In this document: positions 31,240-42,668 of the stretch, one piece after another
Position numbering within the stretch: the stretch's first letter is position 1
Layout of the letters: every line of letters starts with the position of its first letter
From: Melieria omissa
Taxonomy: Eukaryota > Arthropoda > Insecta > Diptera > Ulidiidae
DNA length: 64,000 nt
Direction of reading: 5' to 3'
NCBI GenBank assembly: GCA_963971225.1
Contig: OZ020270.1
Span: forward strand, 69,880,932 to 69,944,931
Program-made: the position numbers and the translations under genes
The notes under the pieces: generated by a model
The model's database searches: none
Told to the model about the DNA's origin: nothing
The model's input: the letters and a program-made list of their open reading frames with translations, nothing else

Positions 31240-31406
31240 AACAGCTTATAGCCCAGTTCGAATGGCACCACATAGTCATCCTCGGCACGGAGAATCATCA
31301 CCGCCTGCTTAAACTCACCAATGTGCTTTACCGTTTCGAACCGCAGCGAATTGGCGTACATGGGCTGTGCAATGATAAAATCAAACCAGGACAGATCTCT
31401 GAACGG
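31240..31406 (-). pseudogene. ABHD12-like serine hydrolase exon fragment, copy A
   Basis: After an acceptor-like gtgtgtctgcag the minus strand reads PFRDLSWFDFIIAQPMYANS, then VKHIGEFKQAVMILRAEDD and YVVPFELGYKL. This resembles the region of ABHD12-type lysophosphatidylserine lipases around the catalytic Asp (HAEDD.VVPF.LGRKLY). The preceding intron-like sequence shows the source was genomic DNA. Copy A ends early because of a deletion of about 42 bp. Confidence 0.7.
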
Positions 31407-31441
31407 CTGCAGACACACGAAACAAAATACACTTTCAATAT

Positions 31442-31856
31442 TGTAACGATGAGTCACTCTGTGCTGTACTATGCATGAATGCTTTTCCAAGCATACTTTT
31501 AGGCATGCACTTTGGAGTACGCCAAACTTGCTATAATTCCGATATGGCGAGGATGGTTCGCGAACGGTGATGAGCTGTGCTAGAAAAATCGAGATAGAGA
31601 GTACAACTAGAATGTGCAAGAGACTTCGGCGCGGTAAGAAAACTAGTATAAAAGCAGCAGTGTGCAGCACAGAGAGTCGAGTCTGTGTTGAGCAAGCAAA
31701 AGGGAAACATGCAATAGTAGTAGTGTAAAGTAGTAACAAGTGTAAATTTGTAAATAAAGCGATTGTTGGTTTTTCATTGCGTTTTGCGCCGAGTAATTGA
31801 AGTGGTTTTATTTTCAGCACAATCCAAACGAACTTGGAAAACTCATTTTCGTAACA
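31442..31856 (+). mobile_element. Solo LTR of a second Gypsy family
   Basis: 415 bp TGTAACGATGAGTCACTC…CATTTTCGTAACA, flanked by a perfect 4-bp TSD ATAT (31438-31441, 31857-31860). It has a promoter-like tagtataaaagcagc (about 31650) and aataaa (about 31756). The first about 240 bp recur at 40171 and 42905, where they lead into a gag gene. Confidence 0.9.
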
Positions 31857-31898
31857 ATATGTATCATCTTGTATATTTTCAAAAACTGAATTTCCAGG

Positions 31899-31990
31899 TC
31901 TCGGCAAGCATTGAAAAGTTTGCCAAGAGCTATCCTGGACCAAAACGTCGCTGCATACGTTTTGCACTGCATTTGCGGACAAACTAGTGG
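31899..31990 (+). pseudogene. Possible aldo-keto reductase exon fragment
   Basis: After an acceptor-like ctgaatttccag one frame reads LGKALKSLPRAILDQNVAAY. This loosely resembles the EEVLGLALKDVPRE…TKVARY segment of insect aldo-keto reductases. It would be a fourth captured piece, on the opposite strand to the others. Evidence is weak. Confidence 0.3.
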
Positions 31991-32991
31991 ATATTAATGC
32001 ACGGTAGGCAGGAAGCATCGATAGGTAGCACAAAATGTCGACTAAAACTGCAATCTGGGTTCTATTTGTTCATGATTATAATTGCAAAATCCGTTCGAAT
32101 TGAAATCCTACCTGCTTCTTCCCAAAAGTTATTCATATTTTTATATTTCGAATCGGGACAATTTGTAACACAGGACAACAAAAAAGCACTTTTTTTCTGT
32201 TGCATAGAGTTTTTCTACTGTTTCTTACTAATTTGGGTGCGCTGATTTCGAATCTACCCTCAGATTTTTTTAGCAGCTCTAGCTACTAAAAAAATCTAAA
32301 TTAACGAGTTTGGTGTATAATGAAAGCCGACACATCAAGCAATATCACACAGCCAAATTATTTGGCGGAATATACATTCGCATCGAAATAATAGCACAAA
32401 TGTACCATAGACATTTTGATTGTAAAGGGAACAATATGGCAACCATTCACACACTACAATATGGTAGCAAACTTATTGTACCTTAGTAATGGATTTTTTC
32501 GAGAAAAAAGCCGTTAAAAAAAAATTGTATAAAAAATAAATGTTATAAAAAATTTGTTTTTCGCTTAAAACTTTTTATTAGTACCTACATCTTACGTCCT
32601 GTACATCAAAAGAAAGGTATGAAAAATACCTTTCGTTTGATACCCATATCGTGTAAATCAGTTTGAGATTAATTGAGTTTTTTTGATAAAAACTTTGAAG
32701 TTTGACGCCGAGCCACGTCTTTTATGGGCGTTTCCCAGGCAAAGTTTTTAGTTTGTTAGATGCAGGAGCCAACCCTCATTATAAAAGCATACTCATTTAT
32801 TTTTTTCACGAGGGTTCGCTATACTGTTTTTATGCCTCAACGAAAGTGGGGTTTTTGGGACATTTTTGTCGAAAACACAGTTTGAATGTATATATTTTGG
32901 ATTGGTGTTTTAAGCAAATTTGTTGGTCGTTAAAATATCTATAAACTTGCCGAAGAAAGTATGGCGATATTCGGAATGATTTAGGACCTAA
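31991..32991. other. Unassigned interval
   Basis: No ORF with recognisable similarity, no TIR pair, and no sequence shared elsewhere in the window. A short polyA-rich patch occurs at 32515-32555. Confidence 0.3.
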
Positions 32992-33474
32992 GTATTAGCA
33001 AAGAATATGAAGTAATGTAGAACGCGCATGTGGGCACAAAAGTGTTTTCGGTTGCTATGATGCGAGCGGGAAGAGCGAAGCGTAGGCATTTGAAAATGTT
33101 AGGTTCATAACATTTTCTGTTAGATTTGCGAAGGACAACAGCAAAAAGCTATGTTATTGTTCGCAACGGCTTCACTCGTGTAAATTGAAGTGGTGGTTGT
33201 TGCAGCGTAGTGTTCGCTCAATCATTTTTTGCATGCATGTTTCTTGATCTTGTTTGCCGAAGTGCAAGCAAAAAACAAACAACGAATGAAGGCATCGTCA
33301 TCATCGTTTCAACGAAGATGACTCGGGATTCGCTAATGTTTTTGTTGTTGTCGTTTATTGTGTGTATGCCTTTTTGGTTTCGCTGTAATGTCACTATCAA
33401 TCGAAGCTTTGTGGTGTATGGCTGTTTGCTCAAATGCTGCGCTTTGATTGATTTTTAAAACCTGCAAATATTTA

Positions 33475-33880
33475 GACGTGGTTGAATCCAATTTGAAATT
33501 TTCACAAATATTTTTACGTGGCGAGTTCCAAGTAAAATCTTTTGTTTATATTTTGACGTGGTTGATACCAATTTAAAACCTTTTGCAGCGGTTTTTTTTT
33601 TGACGTGGTTGAATCCAATTTGAAATTTCTACAAATATTTTTACGTGGCGAGCTCCAAGTAAAATCTTTTGTTTATATTTTGACGTGGTTGATACCAATT
33701 TAAAACCTTTTGCAGCGGTTTTTTTTTTTGACGTGGTTGAATCCAATTTGAAATTTCTACAAATATTTTTACGTGGCGAGTTCCAAGTAAAATCTTTTGT
33801 TTATATTTTGACGTGGTTGATACCAATTTAGAACCTTTTGCAGCGGTTTTTTTTGACGTGGTTGAATCCACTTTGAAATT
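33475..33880 (+). repeat. Tandem array of about 126-bp units
   Basis: Four starts of gacgtggttgaatccaattt, with gaatcc at 33484, 33611, 33739 and 33864. Units contain alternating 'acgtggcgagttccaagtaaaatc' and 'tgacgtggttgataccaattt' blocks. It is internal to the P-like element. Confidence 0.85.
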
Positions 33881-33889
33881 TTTCTTCCT

Positions 33890-34759
33890 AGATGGCATGA
33901 AACTATCCTTAAAATCGGTCCTTCTACTTGTAGATGAAATATTAAAAGATAATTCGGACAAGTTTTTTATTATGACAAAGGCCTTTAACCAGGACAAGTT
34001 GGAGAATACGTTTGCTGTGTTAAGGCAAAATGGAGGTAATAACTTTAATCCCTCTGTAGCCAAACTTAATAATATCTTAGCCAGGTTATTAGCCTTTAAA
34101 ATAATAAAGTTTAGCTCCTCTACCAATTGTGAAGAGACGCAAGATTCAATGACTAATTTAATTTCTAGCGCTTCTTTTAATGAGGATGTTTTGCAGACTA
34201 ATGGCGATGATAATGAGAATGAAATCCTGGAAAATCTTAGTCTAAGTAGTGAGATGCACGAGGCGTATTTTGTAGGTGACACCTTTTGTAATCCAAAAGA
34301 TATTAACTTAGAGCTGGTTTCCATGAGGTATTTTGTTGGATACGTAGCGTACAAAATCATTCCTAAATTAAATTGTGAAAAATTCGGTGACGAATTGAGA
34401 AAAAGGGATGAAGTTTTGACTGCTCCAAGTGAAATTTTTATTTTTCACAAAAATTATCAGTCAATTTCTGATTTGGTAATCCTTTTGCTCCTTCCAATTC
34501 CCTAATGAATGTATGCATAAAACATATTTTAATTTTTCATAAAATCTTCGAAGCAGAACCTGAAAAAATTGGTATTAAAGCTCACGTTTTACAATCTTGT
34601 AAAAATGCTACACCTGAATGGTTCCATGGTGAGTGCTGTAACCATAGAGTCCAAATTTTAGATTTTCTTATTTTAGTTCTTCTACGAAAACACTGCATGT
34701 GGGCTGTGCAAAAAGGAAGTTCGAAAGAACGAAAATTGAAAATAATTGTTGGCAAATAA
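33890..34759 (+). pseudogene. P-type (THAP9-like) transposase, C-terminal part
   Basis: FFIMTKAFNQDKLENTFAVL, RQNGGNNFNPSVAKLNNILA and SMRYFVGYVAYKIIPKLN match the C-terminal end of P/THAP9 transposases, including the Glu-bearing NQD..E block. A frame change at about 34500 leads to FHKIFEAEPEKIGIKAHVL … RKHCMWAVQKGSSKERKLK, the last domain of the family. The N-terminal THAP finger and the first two catalytic Asp residues are missing, replaced by the tandem array, so the copy is non-autonomous. Confidence 0.8.
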
Positions 34760-35322
34760 AAAAATTCTTATTAAAAATTATTATTTATGAAAGATAAATT
34801 TAAACGAAAGTAAAACAATAAACATAAAACCTTACAATAATATTTTTAATAAATAACTATAAACGCTCTTGTGCAACATGTTTGCACCCATATTTTACTA
34901 CACCAAGTTCATGAATTTGTTTTGCTAATTGTAATTTGCTTGTGATTATAAAAAAGAAAGCAGAAATAGCGACGCAACAATTACCAACAACATCAATGCT
35001 ATCCCGCCTGCACGGCACAGCGCAAAAAAACAGTATACCGCTTACTTTTTTTTGTTTGCCAATATAATAATGCTATTCCCCGCCACAACAAAAGCAGCGT
35101 TCATTGTCATGTTTATCAAGTGGCGCAACAGCAGCGAGAATACGAATGAGTACAGAAGCGACTTCAATTCACATGTTACGCCGAAGTCACAGAGATTTCT
35201 GCTGTTAGTAACAGAGATTTCTGCTGTCAATAACAGAGGGTACTACCAGCAGTACCCACCATACAACGCGTTTGCTTGTATGAGATGCGCGTTCTATATT
35301 ACTTCATATTCTTTGGTATTAG

Positions 35323-36550
35323 CATTTAAACGTTCGAAGACTTAAGCGACGAACTCGACTAAAATGAGCAAACTTCAAAGTCAGATTTCTCATAAACCAT
35401 GATGAAATAAACAAGGTGAAGCGAGTAGCTGACAGTTTTGTCAACCCATACCCTTATTTTGAAACACACAAATTGACAACCAATTTTGCTTTGACATTGA
35501 GAGAATATTTTTAACCCCACACAAAACGTAAAATCGAAAATATTGTGTTTAAAAATTTTGATCGCGGAAAAAATGCCAAGTACGTGCTGTTTGTGCGAGA
35601 CAGCACACTATACTATGTCTGAGATTTAACTTTCTTTCTGTTGTTATTGAATTTTTGATAGAATTGTTTTTCTTTTAAAATTTTGTTTAAATGCTTAATC
35701 TTAAAATGTATTCTACATTTCTAAAATACGCGTTTAACTTCTTCTTCTAAAGTAAGAGAGTCAAGAGTTTTAATTTTCTTTCTGTAAATGAATTTGTTTG
35801 TTTCACACATGTTTTTTTACATGTTTTACATAAATGTTAATCGTTTTTTAGTAAAGCACGTTACGTTGTGCTACGACATACCTATTTATTTTTGGTTTCA
35901 TATTTCTTTATTATTCAATACCAATAATTATGCAGCGTGGATGTAGAAAATGGTAGTTAAAGTTTATTAAGGGGAGGTTATTTCAAATTTGGCCAAAAAA
36001 AGGCCTAAGTTTGGAAATGATTTGTGGCATGATGAAAAAACATAGAAACATCCGGTTTTGACGGTTGAATGGGTATTTTATTATACAATAATATGATATA
36101 TTTTTTGTAACAAAATTCAAATGAAATGAAAAAGGTTTTTGTTTAATGAAAGTAGATGAAATTTTCGATGGCTTATACCTAACTATAATGATTTTTGACC
36201 AAAAATTGACTGAAATGGTAACGCTCGAAAAAACAAATTTTTTTTTGCCACTTTTTTTGTTATTAAACATTAATTATAAATAACAATTAAATAGTAACTT
36301 ATGCTCGTTTTAGGTATAAACCATACAGAAAATGATCACCTTTCAAACATGCTTTAGATTAAGGAAATTAGAACAATAAATCAAGAGATATCCTTGAAAT
36401 TCAGATGGAAAACGTGGTTCCGAGAAAAACGCTTTGAAAGATAGCAGCTCCGGGAAAAAACTGGGGAAAACACTGTAGAAGAAACAAACTCGTGTGCGGA
36501 CAAGGCGATCGTATCGAAAAATCCTTTCGTACACATATTCTACGGACATA
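35323..36550. other. Unassigned interval
   Basis: No gene recognised. A possible TIR-like start, ttaaggggaggttatttc, at 35968 has no detectable partner. Confidence 0.3.
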
Positions 36551-36699
36551 CATTCATTTTATGTGAAACAAAAAAAAAAACGATTTTTTGTAAACTTGTA
36601 CAAAATGGTATGCGCGGCGGCGCAGTGGCAATGTGGTGGCGTGGCTCGTCGCTGGTTGTGCGTGGCAGCAATTGGCGGCGATTTGATTTTCTTGATGTG

Positions 36700-36835
36700 G
36701 TTGCTTGGCGGCAAGACGATGGCGATTTGACTTTCGTGCTGATGCGTGGCGGCAAGACGATGGCGATTTGACTTTCGCGCTGATGCGTGGCGGCAAGACG
36801 TCCTCGTTGTTACGTGACGGCAATATGGCGGCGAT
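36700..36835 (+). repeat. 41-bp G+C-rich minisatellite
   Basis: Unit ggcggcaagacgatggcgat…, with starts at 36707, 36748 and 36789. It sits in a GC-rich island (36600-36900) that contrasts with the AT-rich surroundings. ORFs across it are in several frames and show no homology. Confidence 0.8.
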
Positions 36836-36977
36836 GGACGTTCTCGATGAGTTCTCGTTATCGTGGTCATTGCGTGACGGCAATTTGCACTTTCTCCCTG
36901 AATGTTCTCACTGAATGTTTTCACTGAATGTTTAAAATCCGTGTTGTTCCGGCGGCGGCTTGTGTCTGACTGACTAT

Positions 36978-37704
36978 CAGTGACTACGTGACGCGAAACT
37001 GAGCGGGGAAATAATTTTCAGACCATTTTTTGCTTTTTCCAATCGTCCGATAGTGTACGGGTTTTTTTTACCCAAGCATTCGCACAGCACCGGTTACCAG
37101 TCAATTGCTTGCATCTTAAAGTGATAACTTTTCTTATTTTTTTGTAAATATAGCGTTGCGAACCACTTTGTTTTACTGATCTAAGAAATTTTGATTGTTA
37201 CCTGTACCAACAAAAAGCAGAAATAAATTATTTCATACGCTAAAGTCAGCAGATATTCGGTTGCGTTTTCCATCAGTTCATGTCTCGTTGAGTTTGCCGT
37301 TTCTAGTGTAGCAAGAAACAGTGATGGCAAGTTGAACTCTTTTCAAACGCAGAGGTGCAACTCAAGCAATTCAAACGTAAATGCTATGAGGGCAGTCAGG
37401 AAAACCTGAAGTAAAATCGTATTAAAACACGTTGCAACATACTTGTGACGTTTTTCAGTAACATGTTTTTTGCAATCAATTTCCTATAAACGTACTACAG
37501 AATGAAAGAAAACAAACCATTATTTTATTTGCAAATAAACTTCGAACGCACCAGCAGCCCTTGCCCTGACTTTTGTATGGCGAATTTGCTGTACGAACCC
37601 TAATCAACTCTGGGGCCTGGTTTGACCGAATTTGCGACTCTGGGGCTTGGTTTGACCGAATTAGCAACCTAGACTCCTCTCAGTTTCGCGTCATGTAGTC
37701 ATTG
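36978..37704. mobile_element. Non-autonomous TIR element, copy B (family 'CAGTGACTA')
   Basis: 727 bp, from CAGTGACTACGTGACGCGAA to the inverse …cgcgtcatgtagtcattg. Full-length partner of 1795-2502 with about 95% apparent identity, plus a 30-bp internal duplication near the right end (gactctggggc(c/t)tggtttgaccgaatt). No coding capacity. Confidence 0.75.
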
Positions 37705-37952
37705 ACGACACTGAAGCTGCGCTCGGAACTTCGCTGCTTTGTATTCGTATACGCGAGTAGGCTTCGCTGCTACTCTCGAGTAGCAGCATGCCCGTCAGTG
37801 GATTAGATTGATAAGCTGTTCTCAGCAAATTTGTTGAAGCGAAAGCGATCGTCAACGAAAATAAGTATACACACAAAAAATGAGCGCGAACAAGTGAAAT
37901 TTTGTTTTTGCTTTTTTGGTGGTTGAGTATTTCAATGCGTGTGATGGCAACG
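37705..37952. other. Unassigned interval with a small hairpin
   Basis: Contains ctgctactctcgagtagcag (8-bp stem, 4-nt loop) at about 37768-37787. No gene seen. Confidence 0.4.
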
Positions 37953-39348
37953 CACAAAATTTTGCGAATATTTTCGAATAGCCGAAGTGCGTATGGGACC
38001 TGCTGCGCTGATAGCAAGGAGAATAACAGCAGCAGCACCAGCTAGTGATAACGTGATTCGAAACTGGGAGGGGAACCGATGTTTTGACCATTTTTTGCAT
38101 TTCACATGCACAAGCTGTGTGAGGTGTCATGGCGTCGTCTACTGGGTCAGTGAATAGGTCTGTTTGGGAACTTTTCCAGTCAAAATTATCCAGTACAAAA
38201 TATTAATGTAAATAGTCCGTTGCACTCAATCTGCGATTTTTCCTTTTCAGCTGCAGCAGGAAAAGCTTAGCACGACGGTTGTGGGTCAGCAGACTTGCGA
38301 ACACACAATTTCTTTGCTGTTTCCATTTGCCTACAAATTCGTACAAATTATTCGTTCCCAAAACAGACCCTGTTTAGATTCAACAGTGTGGTCGCGTTGA
38401 AGTTAGAACAAAGCGCAAAGTTGCAATTTATAGGTAGCTTGTCTTTCGTATTATTTTATACATATACATACATATATTTTCTCGATGCATGTTATTATTT
38501 TCATAATTGTCAATTATTTCAATAAAAAATGCATACATTTTCTAAACTTTGTTACGTTATTATTTTCATAATTGTAAGTTATTTCAATAACAAATGCATA
38601 CATCTTATAAACTTTGTTATGTTTTTATGTTATTATTTGCACCCAATGCTGCAAAATTAGCAGCCATGCTGGGTCAACCCGTGATGCTGCAGAAAGCAAC
38701 TCTTTCTTGTAAGCTAGACAGGAGTTGGCTGGCATGCGAACTGATGAAATCGAGGAGTTGGCAATTGGGAGACCGAAATCAAAATGCTTGCGGAAGAATT
38801 GAGCGCATTATTTTAGCATATTTTAATTCCATTACAATTGACTGTTCTGCATATTATTCGTGCAAGGAGCTTGAAATTCTTCTTGGCACACGTAGCACTT
38901 GAAAAATACAACAAATAACCCTCGAGCGCTATAACGCTCTATACAGAAGTTTTTTGTTAAAAATTCTAAAACCCTCCGCGTTATGAATAAAAATGCCTTT
39001 GTCGATTTCTTCTGGTTCTGACATGTACTTTCTTATTGATCTTACTTCCAAGCATCGCCAGGTTTGTTTTATACTTTTCATTACACTTTACACGCTTTTA
39101 GATAAATACAAAAGTTGGTTGGATATAGAGACCTGCAGATTGCTCTCCAGTGCTCCACGGTACCAATCGGCAGCGAATTAGCTAATTAAGTATCTTTGTC
39201 TAATCAATTTTTACCGATTCGAACTGGGAAGCCCTTCCAGATGCGCCACTGTGAGATGTCTACAATAGAATATAAACATTAATTGGTATTCATCCCAACC
39301 ATTTTGCAAACCACTCCACTCAGAAGCACATTGCACCTTCGTCTTCAC

Positions 39349-39574
39349 CTGTGAATTAATCTTTTGTTTTCCAAATAACGCATGCCATTGCATATCTGCA
39401 GAGCGAACTCACAACGCGTCGGTATGGTGAGGAAACATCTTTAAGACACTCCACCAGCAAACGCAAATGAGCTTACTCGGTAACCAGCATCAGGGGGTCC
39501 GTTGCTAATATTACGCCGTACAGCCGAACAATATTCTCGTGCTCCATGGAATGCATAATGGCAGCCTATTTGAC
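39349..39574 (-). pseudogene. ACK-like kinase fragment, copy B
   Basis: Same content and the same TAG and TAA lesions as 30627-30852, so the damage predates duplication. Confidence 0.6.
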
Positions 39575-39822
39575 TGCAACATGGGTATGCGCAGAATGGG
39601 ATTATGCTTCGCTATACTGGAGTCAGCGGTGCGCACATTAATCACAAACAGTTCCGAATTCTGACCCATAGCCTTGTCCGCCGAATAAACTACCTGATTG
39701 CCAGAGTAACTGAAATTGCAGGTGTGCAACAACGACTTGGCCGGTATGGACACGATTACAGAATCAAATTCTACATCCCAAATTTTGGTGGTCATATCAC
39801 CAGCGTCGAATATCAGCTTCGA
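39575..39822 (-). pseudogene. eIF3i: eIF3i fragment, copy B
   Basis: Encodes the same WD-repeat piece as copy A ([14 protein letters not shown] … [11 protein letters not shown]), with a single visible nucleotide change near the 5' edge (ccaaattttgg versus ccaaatcttgg). Confidence 0.88.
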
Positions 39823-39934
39823 CGTTGCTGTTTTTGTGGTTAATGCTCAATATTTTGCATTGCTGCAGTTATTCACAAATCTTTCGACCAGAATCGGCAC
39901 CTGTACAGCATGGCACAAGTTCACGTGGCCGTCT

Positions 39935-40164
39935 CTCCAGCGAAGTGATGAAACTCAACGGGACCCCAACCCAAGCCGCGCGTATCCAGCGCTGTGCGAT
40001 ACAGCTTATAGCCCAGTTCGACTGGCACCACATAGTCATCCTCGGCACGGAGAATCATCACCGGCTGCTTAAACTCACCAATGTGCTTTACCGTTTCGAA
40101 CCGCAGCGAATTGGCGTACATGGGTTGTGCAATGATAAAATCAAACCAGGACAGATCTCTGAAC
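39935..40164 (-). pseudogene. ABHD12-like fragment, copy B (longer)
   Basis: Retains the 42 bp missing from copy A, extending the match to LGYKLYRTALDTRGLGWGP and VEFHHF, which parallels the ABHD12 segment after the catalytic Asp. Confidence 0.7.
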
Positions 40165-40170
40165 GATCTT

Positions 40171-40410
40171 GTAACGATGAGTCACTCTGTGCTGTACTAT
40201 GCATGAATGCTTTTCCAAGCATACTTTTAGGCATGCACTTTGGAGTACGCCAAACTTGCTATAATTCCGATATGGCGAGGATGGTTCGCGAACGGTGATG
40301 AGCTGTGCTAGAAAAATCGAGATAGAGAGTACAACTAGAATGTGCAAGAATCTTCGGCGCGGTAAGAAAACTAGTATAAAAGCAGCAGTGTGCAGCGCAG
40401 AGAGTCGAGT
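40171..40410 (+). repeat. 5' part of Gypsy family-2 LTR, copy B
   Basis: Matches the first about 240 bp of the solo LTR at 31442 and stops at gagagtcgag. It is joined to a gag leader without R-U5 or a primer site. The left flank differs from that of the solo LTR, so it is a separate insertion or a rearranged one. Confidence 0.8.
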
Positions 40411-40447
40411 TTTACTTTCAGTAAAATAAAATTATAAAAACGCATTC

Positions 40448-40687
40448 ATGGTTAAATTCGAGCTGCTGAAGGTGGACCAGCTGTTGAAGAAGCTGGCTGC
40501 CTGGAATTTGCCGACTGCTGGCGGTAAAGTGGAGTTGCAGCTGCGCTTGCGAGAGGCGTGTGAGGCACGAGGCGTCGATTGGACTGCGCACGAGTGGATT
40601 GATTGGAACGCAGGAGCTAGAGGCGTCAGCCAAAGTGGAGGAATCGCCTGCAGGTGCTGCGTCGATGCAAAGAACGGCTGCGCCACC
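40448..40687 (+). pseudogene. Gypsy gag N-terminal fragment, copy B
   Basis: MVKFELLKVDQLLKKLAAWN and the following SAP-like region, cut off by the duplication junction at about 40688; after that the ORF reads into unrelated sequence. Confidence 0.85.
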
Positions 40688-42082
40688 ACAAAATTTTGCG
40701 AATATTTTCGAATAGCCGAAGTGCGTATGGGACCTGCTGCGCTGATAGCAAGGAGAATAACAGCAGCAGCACCAGCTAGTGATAACGTGATTCGAAACTG
40801 GGAGGGGAACCGATGTTTTGACCATTTTTTGCATTTCACATGCACAAGCTGTGTGAGGTGTCATGGCGTCGTCTACTGGGTCAGTGAATAGGTCTGTTTG
40901 GGAACTTTTCCAGTCAAAATTATCCAGTACAAAATATTAATGTAAATAGTCCGTTGCGCTCAATCTGCGATTTTTCCTTTTCAGCTGCAGCAGGAAAAGC
41001 TTAGCACGACGGTTGTGGGTCAGCAGACTTGCGAACACACAATTTCTTTGCTGTTTCCATTTGCCTACAAATTCGTACAAATTATTCGTTCCCAAAACAG
41101 ACCCTGTTTAGATTCAACAGTGTGGTCGCGTTGAAGTTAGAACAAAGCGCAAAGTTGCAATTTATAGGTAGCTTGTCTTTCGTATTATTTTATACATATA
41201 CATACATACATTTTCTCGATGCATGTTATTATTTTCATAATTGTCAATTATTTCAATAAAAAATGCATACATTTTCTAAACTTTGTTACGTTATTATTTT
41301 CATAATTGTAAGTTATTTCAATAACAAATGCATACATCTTATAAACTTTGTTATGTTTTTATGTTATTATTTGCACCCAATGCTGCAAAATTAGCAGCCA
41401 TGCTGGGTCAACCCGTGATGCTGCAGAAAGCAACTCTTTCTTGTAAGCTAGACAGGAGTTGGCTGGCATGCGAACTGATGAAATCGAGGAGTTGGCAATT
41501 GGGAGACCGAAATCAAAATGCTTGCGGAAGAATTGAGCGCATTATTTTAGCATATTTTAATTCCATTACAATTGACTGTTCTGCATATTATTCGTGCAAG
41601 GAGCTTGAAATTCTTCTTGGCACACGTAGCACTTGAAAAATACAACAAATAACCCTCGAGCGCTATAACGCTCTATACAGAAGTTTTTTGTTAAAAATTC
41701 TAAAACCCTCCGCGTTATGAATAAAAATGCCTTTGTCGATTTCTTCTGGTTCTGACATGTACTTTCTTATTGATCTTACTTCCAAGCATCGCCAGGTTTG
41801 TTTTATACTTTTCATTACACTTTACACGCTTTTAGATAAATACAAAAGTTGGTTGGATATAGAGACCTGCAGATTGCTCTCCAGTGCTCCACGGTACCAA
41901 TCGGCAGCGAATTAGCTAATTAAGTATCTTTGTCTAATCAATTTTTACCGATTCGAACTGGGAAGCCCTTCCAGATGCGCCACTGTGAGATGTCTACAAT
42001 AGAATATAAACATTAATTGGTATTCATCCCAACCATTTTGCAAACCACTCCACTCAGAAGCACATTGCACCTTCGTCTTCAC

Positions 42083-42308
42083 CTGTGAATTAATCTTTTG
42101 TTTTCCAAATAACGCATGCCATTGCATATCTGCAGAGCGAACTCACAACGCGTCGGTATGGTGAGGAAACATCTTTAAGACACTCCACCAGCAAACGCAA
42201 ATGAGCTTACTCGGTAACCAGCATCAGGGGGTCCGTTGCTAATATTACGCCGTACAGCCGAACAATATTCTCGTGCTCCATGGAATGCATAATGGCAGCC
42301 TATTTGAC
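42083..42308 (-). pseudogene. ACK-like kinase fragment, copy C
   Basis: Identical in content to copy B. Confidence 0.6.
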
Positions 42309-42556
42309 TGCAACATGGGTATGCGCAGAATGGGATTATGCTTCGCTATACTGGAGTCAGCGGTGCGCACATTAATCACAAACAGTTCCGAATTCTGACC
42401 CATAGCCTTGTCCGCCGAATAAACTACCTGATTGCCAGAGTAACTGAAATTGCAGGTGTGCAACAACGACTTGGCCGGTATGGACACGATTACAGAATCA
42501 AATTCTACATCCCAAATTTTGGTGGTCATATCACCAGCGTCGAATATCAGCTTCGA
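42309..42556 (-). pseudogene. eIF3i: eIF3i fragment, copy C
   Basis: Identical in content to copy B. Confidence 0.88.
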
Positions 42557-42668
42557 CGTTGCTGTTTTTGTGGTTAATGCTCAATATTTTGCATTGCTGC
42601 AGTTATTCACAAATCTTTCGACCAGAATCGGCACCTGTACAGCATGGCACAAGTTCACGTGGCCGTCT

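Larger units (their letters stand above)
29911..31441 (-). repeat. Chimeric gene-fragment repeat, copy A, right part
   Basis: Continues the repeat interrupted at 19658 and aligns with 38630-40165 and 41364-42899. Reading on the minus strand it contains, in order, an ABHD12-like exon, an eIF3i exon and an ACK-like kinase exon (separate entries), then about 700 bp with unassigned exon-like pieces. One example is WRIWKGFPVRIG between an acceptor-like …ctcacag and a gtaaaa at about 30535-30500. Relative to copies B and C this copy lacks about 42 bp in the ABHD12 piece. Confidence 0.8.
32999..35315 (+). mobile_element. P-like element, copy 1 (7-bp TSD family)
   Basis: 2,317 bp with TIRs CAAAGAATATGAAGTAAT…gaacgcgcat and its inverse, flanked by GTATTAG (32992-32998, 35316-35322). 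The interior carries a TTG/CTT-rich stretch, a 126-bp tandem array (33475-33880) where the 5' half of the gene should be, and a C-terminal P-type transposase fragment. Related copies are at 10346-11998 and 51770-53278, with fragments at 44398-44860 and 48740-50230. Confidence 0.85.
37953..40687. repeat. Tandem duplication, first unit (chimeric repeat copy B)
   Basis: The unit is 2,734 bp. Markers in this copy recur exactly 2,734 bp later (agtcgagttttactttcag at 40402 and 43136). The junction at about 40688 joins Gypsy gag (cgccaccaca) to aaaattttgcgaatattttc, the start of the unit. It includes the chimeric gene-fragment repeat, an LTR 5' part and the start of a gag. Confidence 0.9.

Noticed and set aside
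31233..32033. 266-residue minus ORF
   Set aside because: It fuses unassigned DNA, an entire solo LTR in antisense and the ABHD12-like exon. The frame is accidental; only the last 60 residues have meaning.
34505..34759. Independent host gene
   Set aside because: Reads as the continuation of the P-type transposase C-terminus after a frame change.
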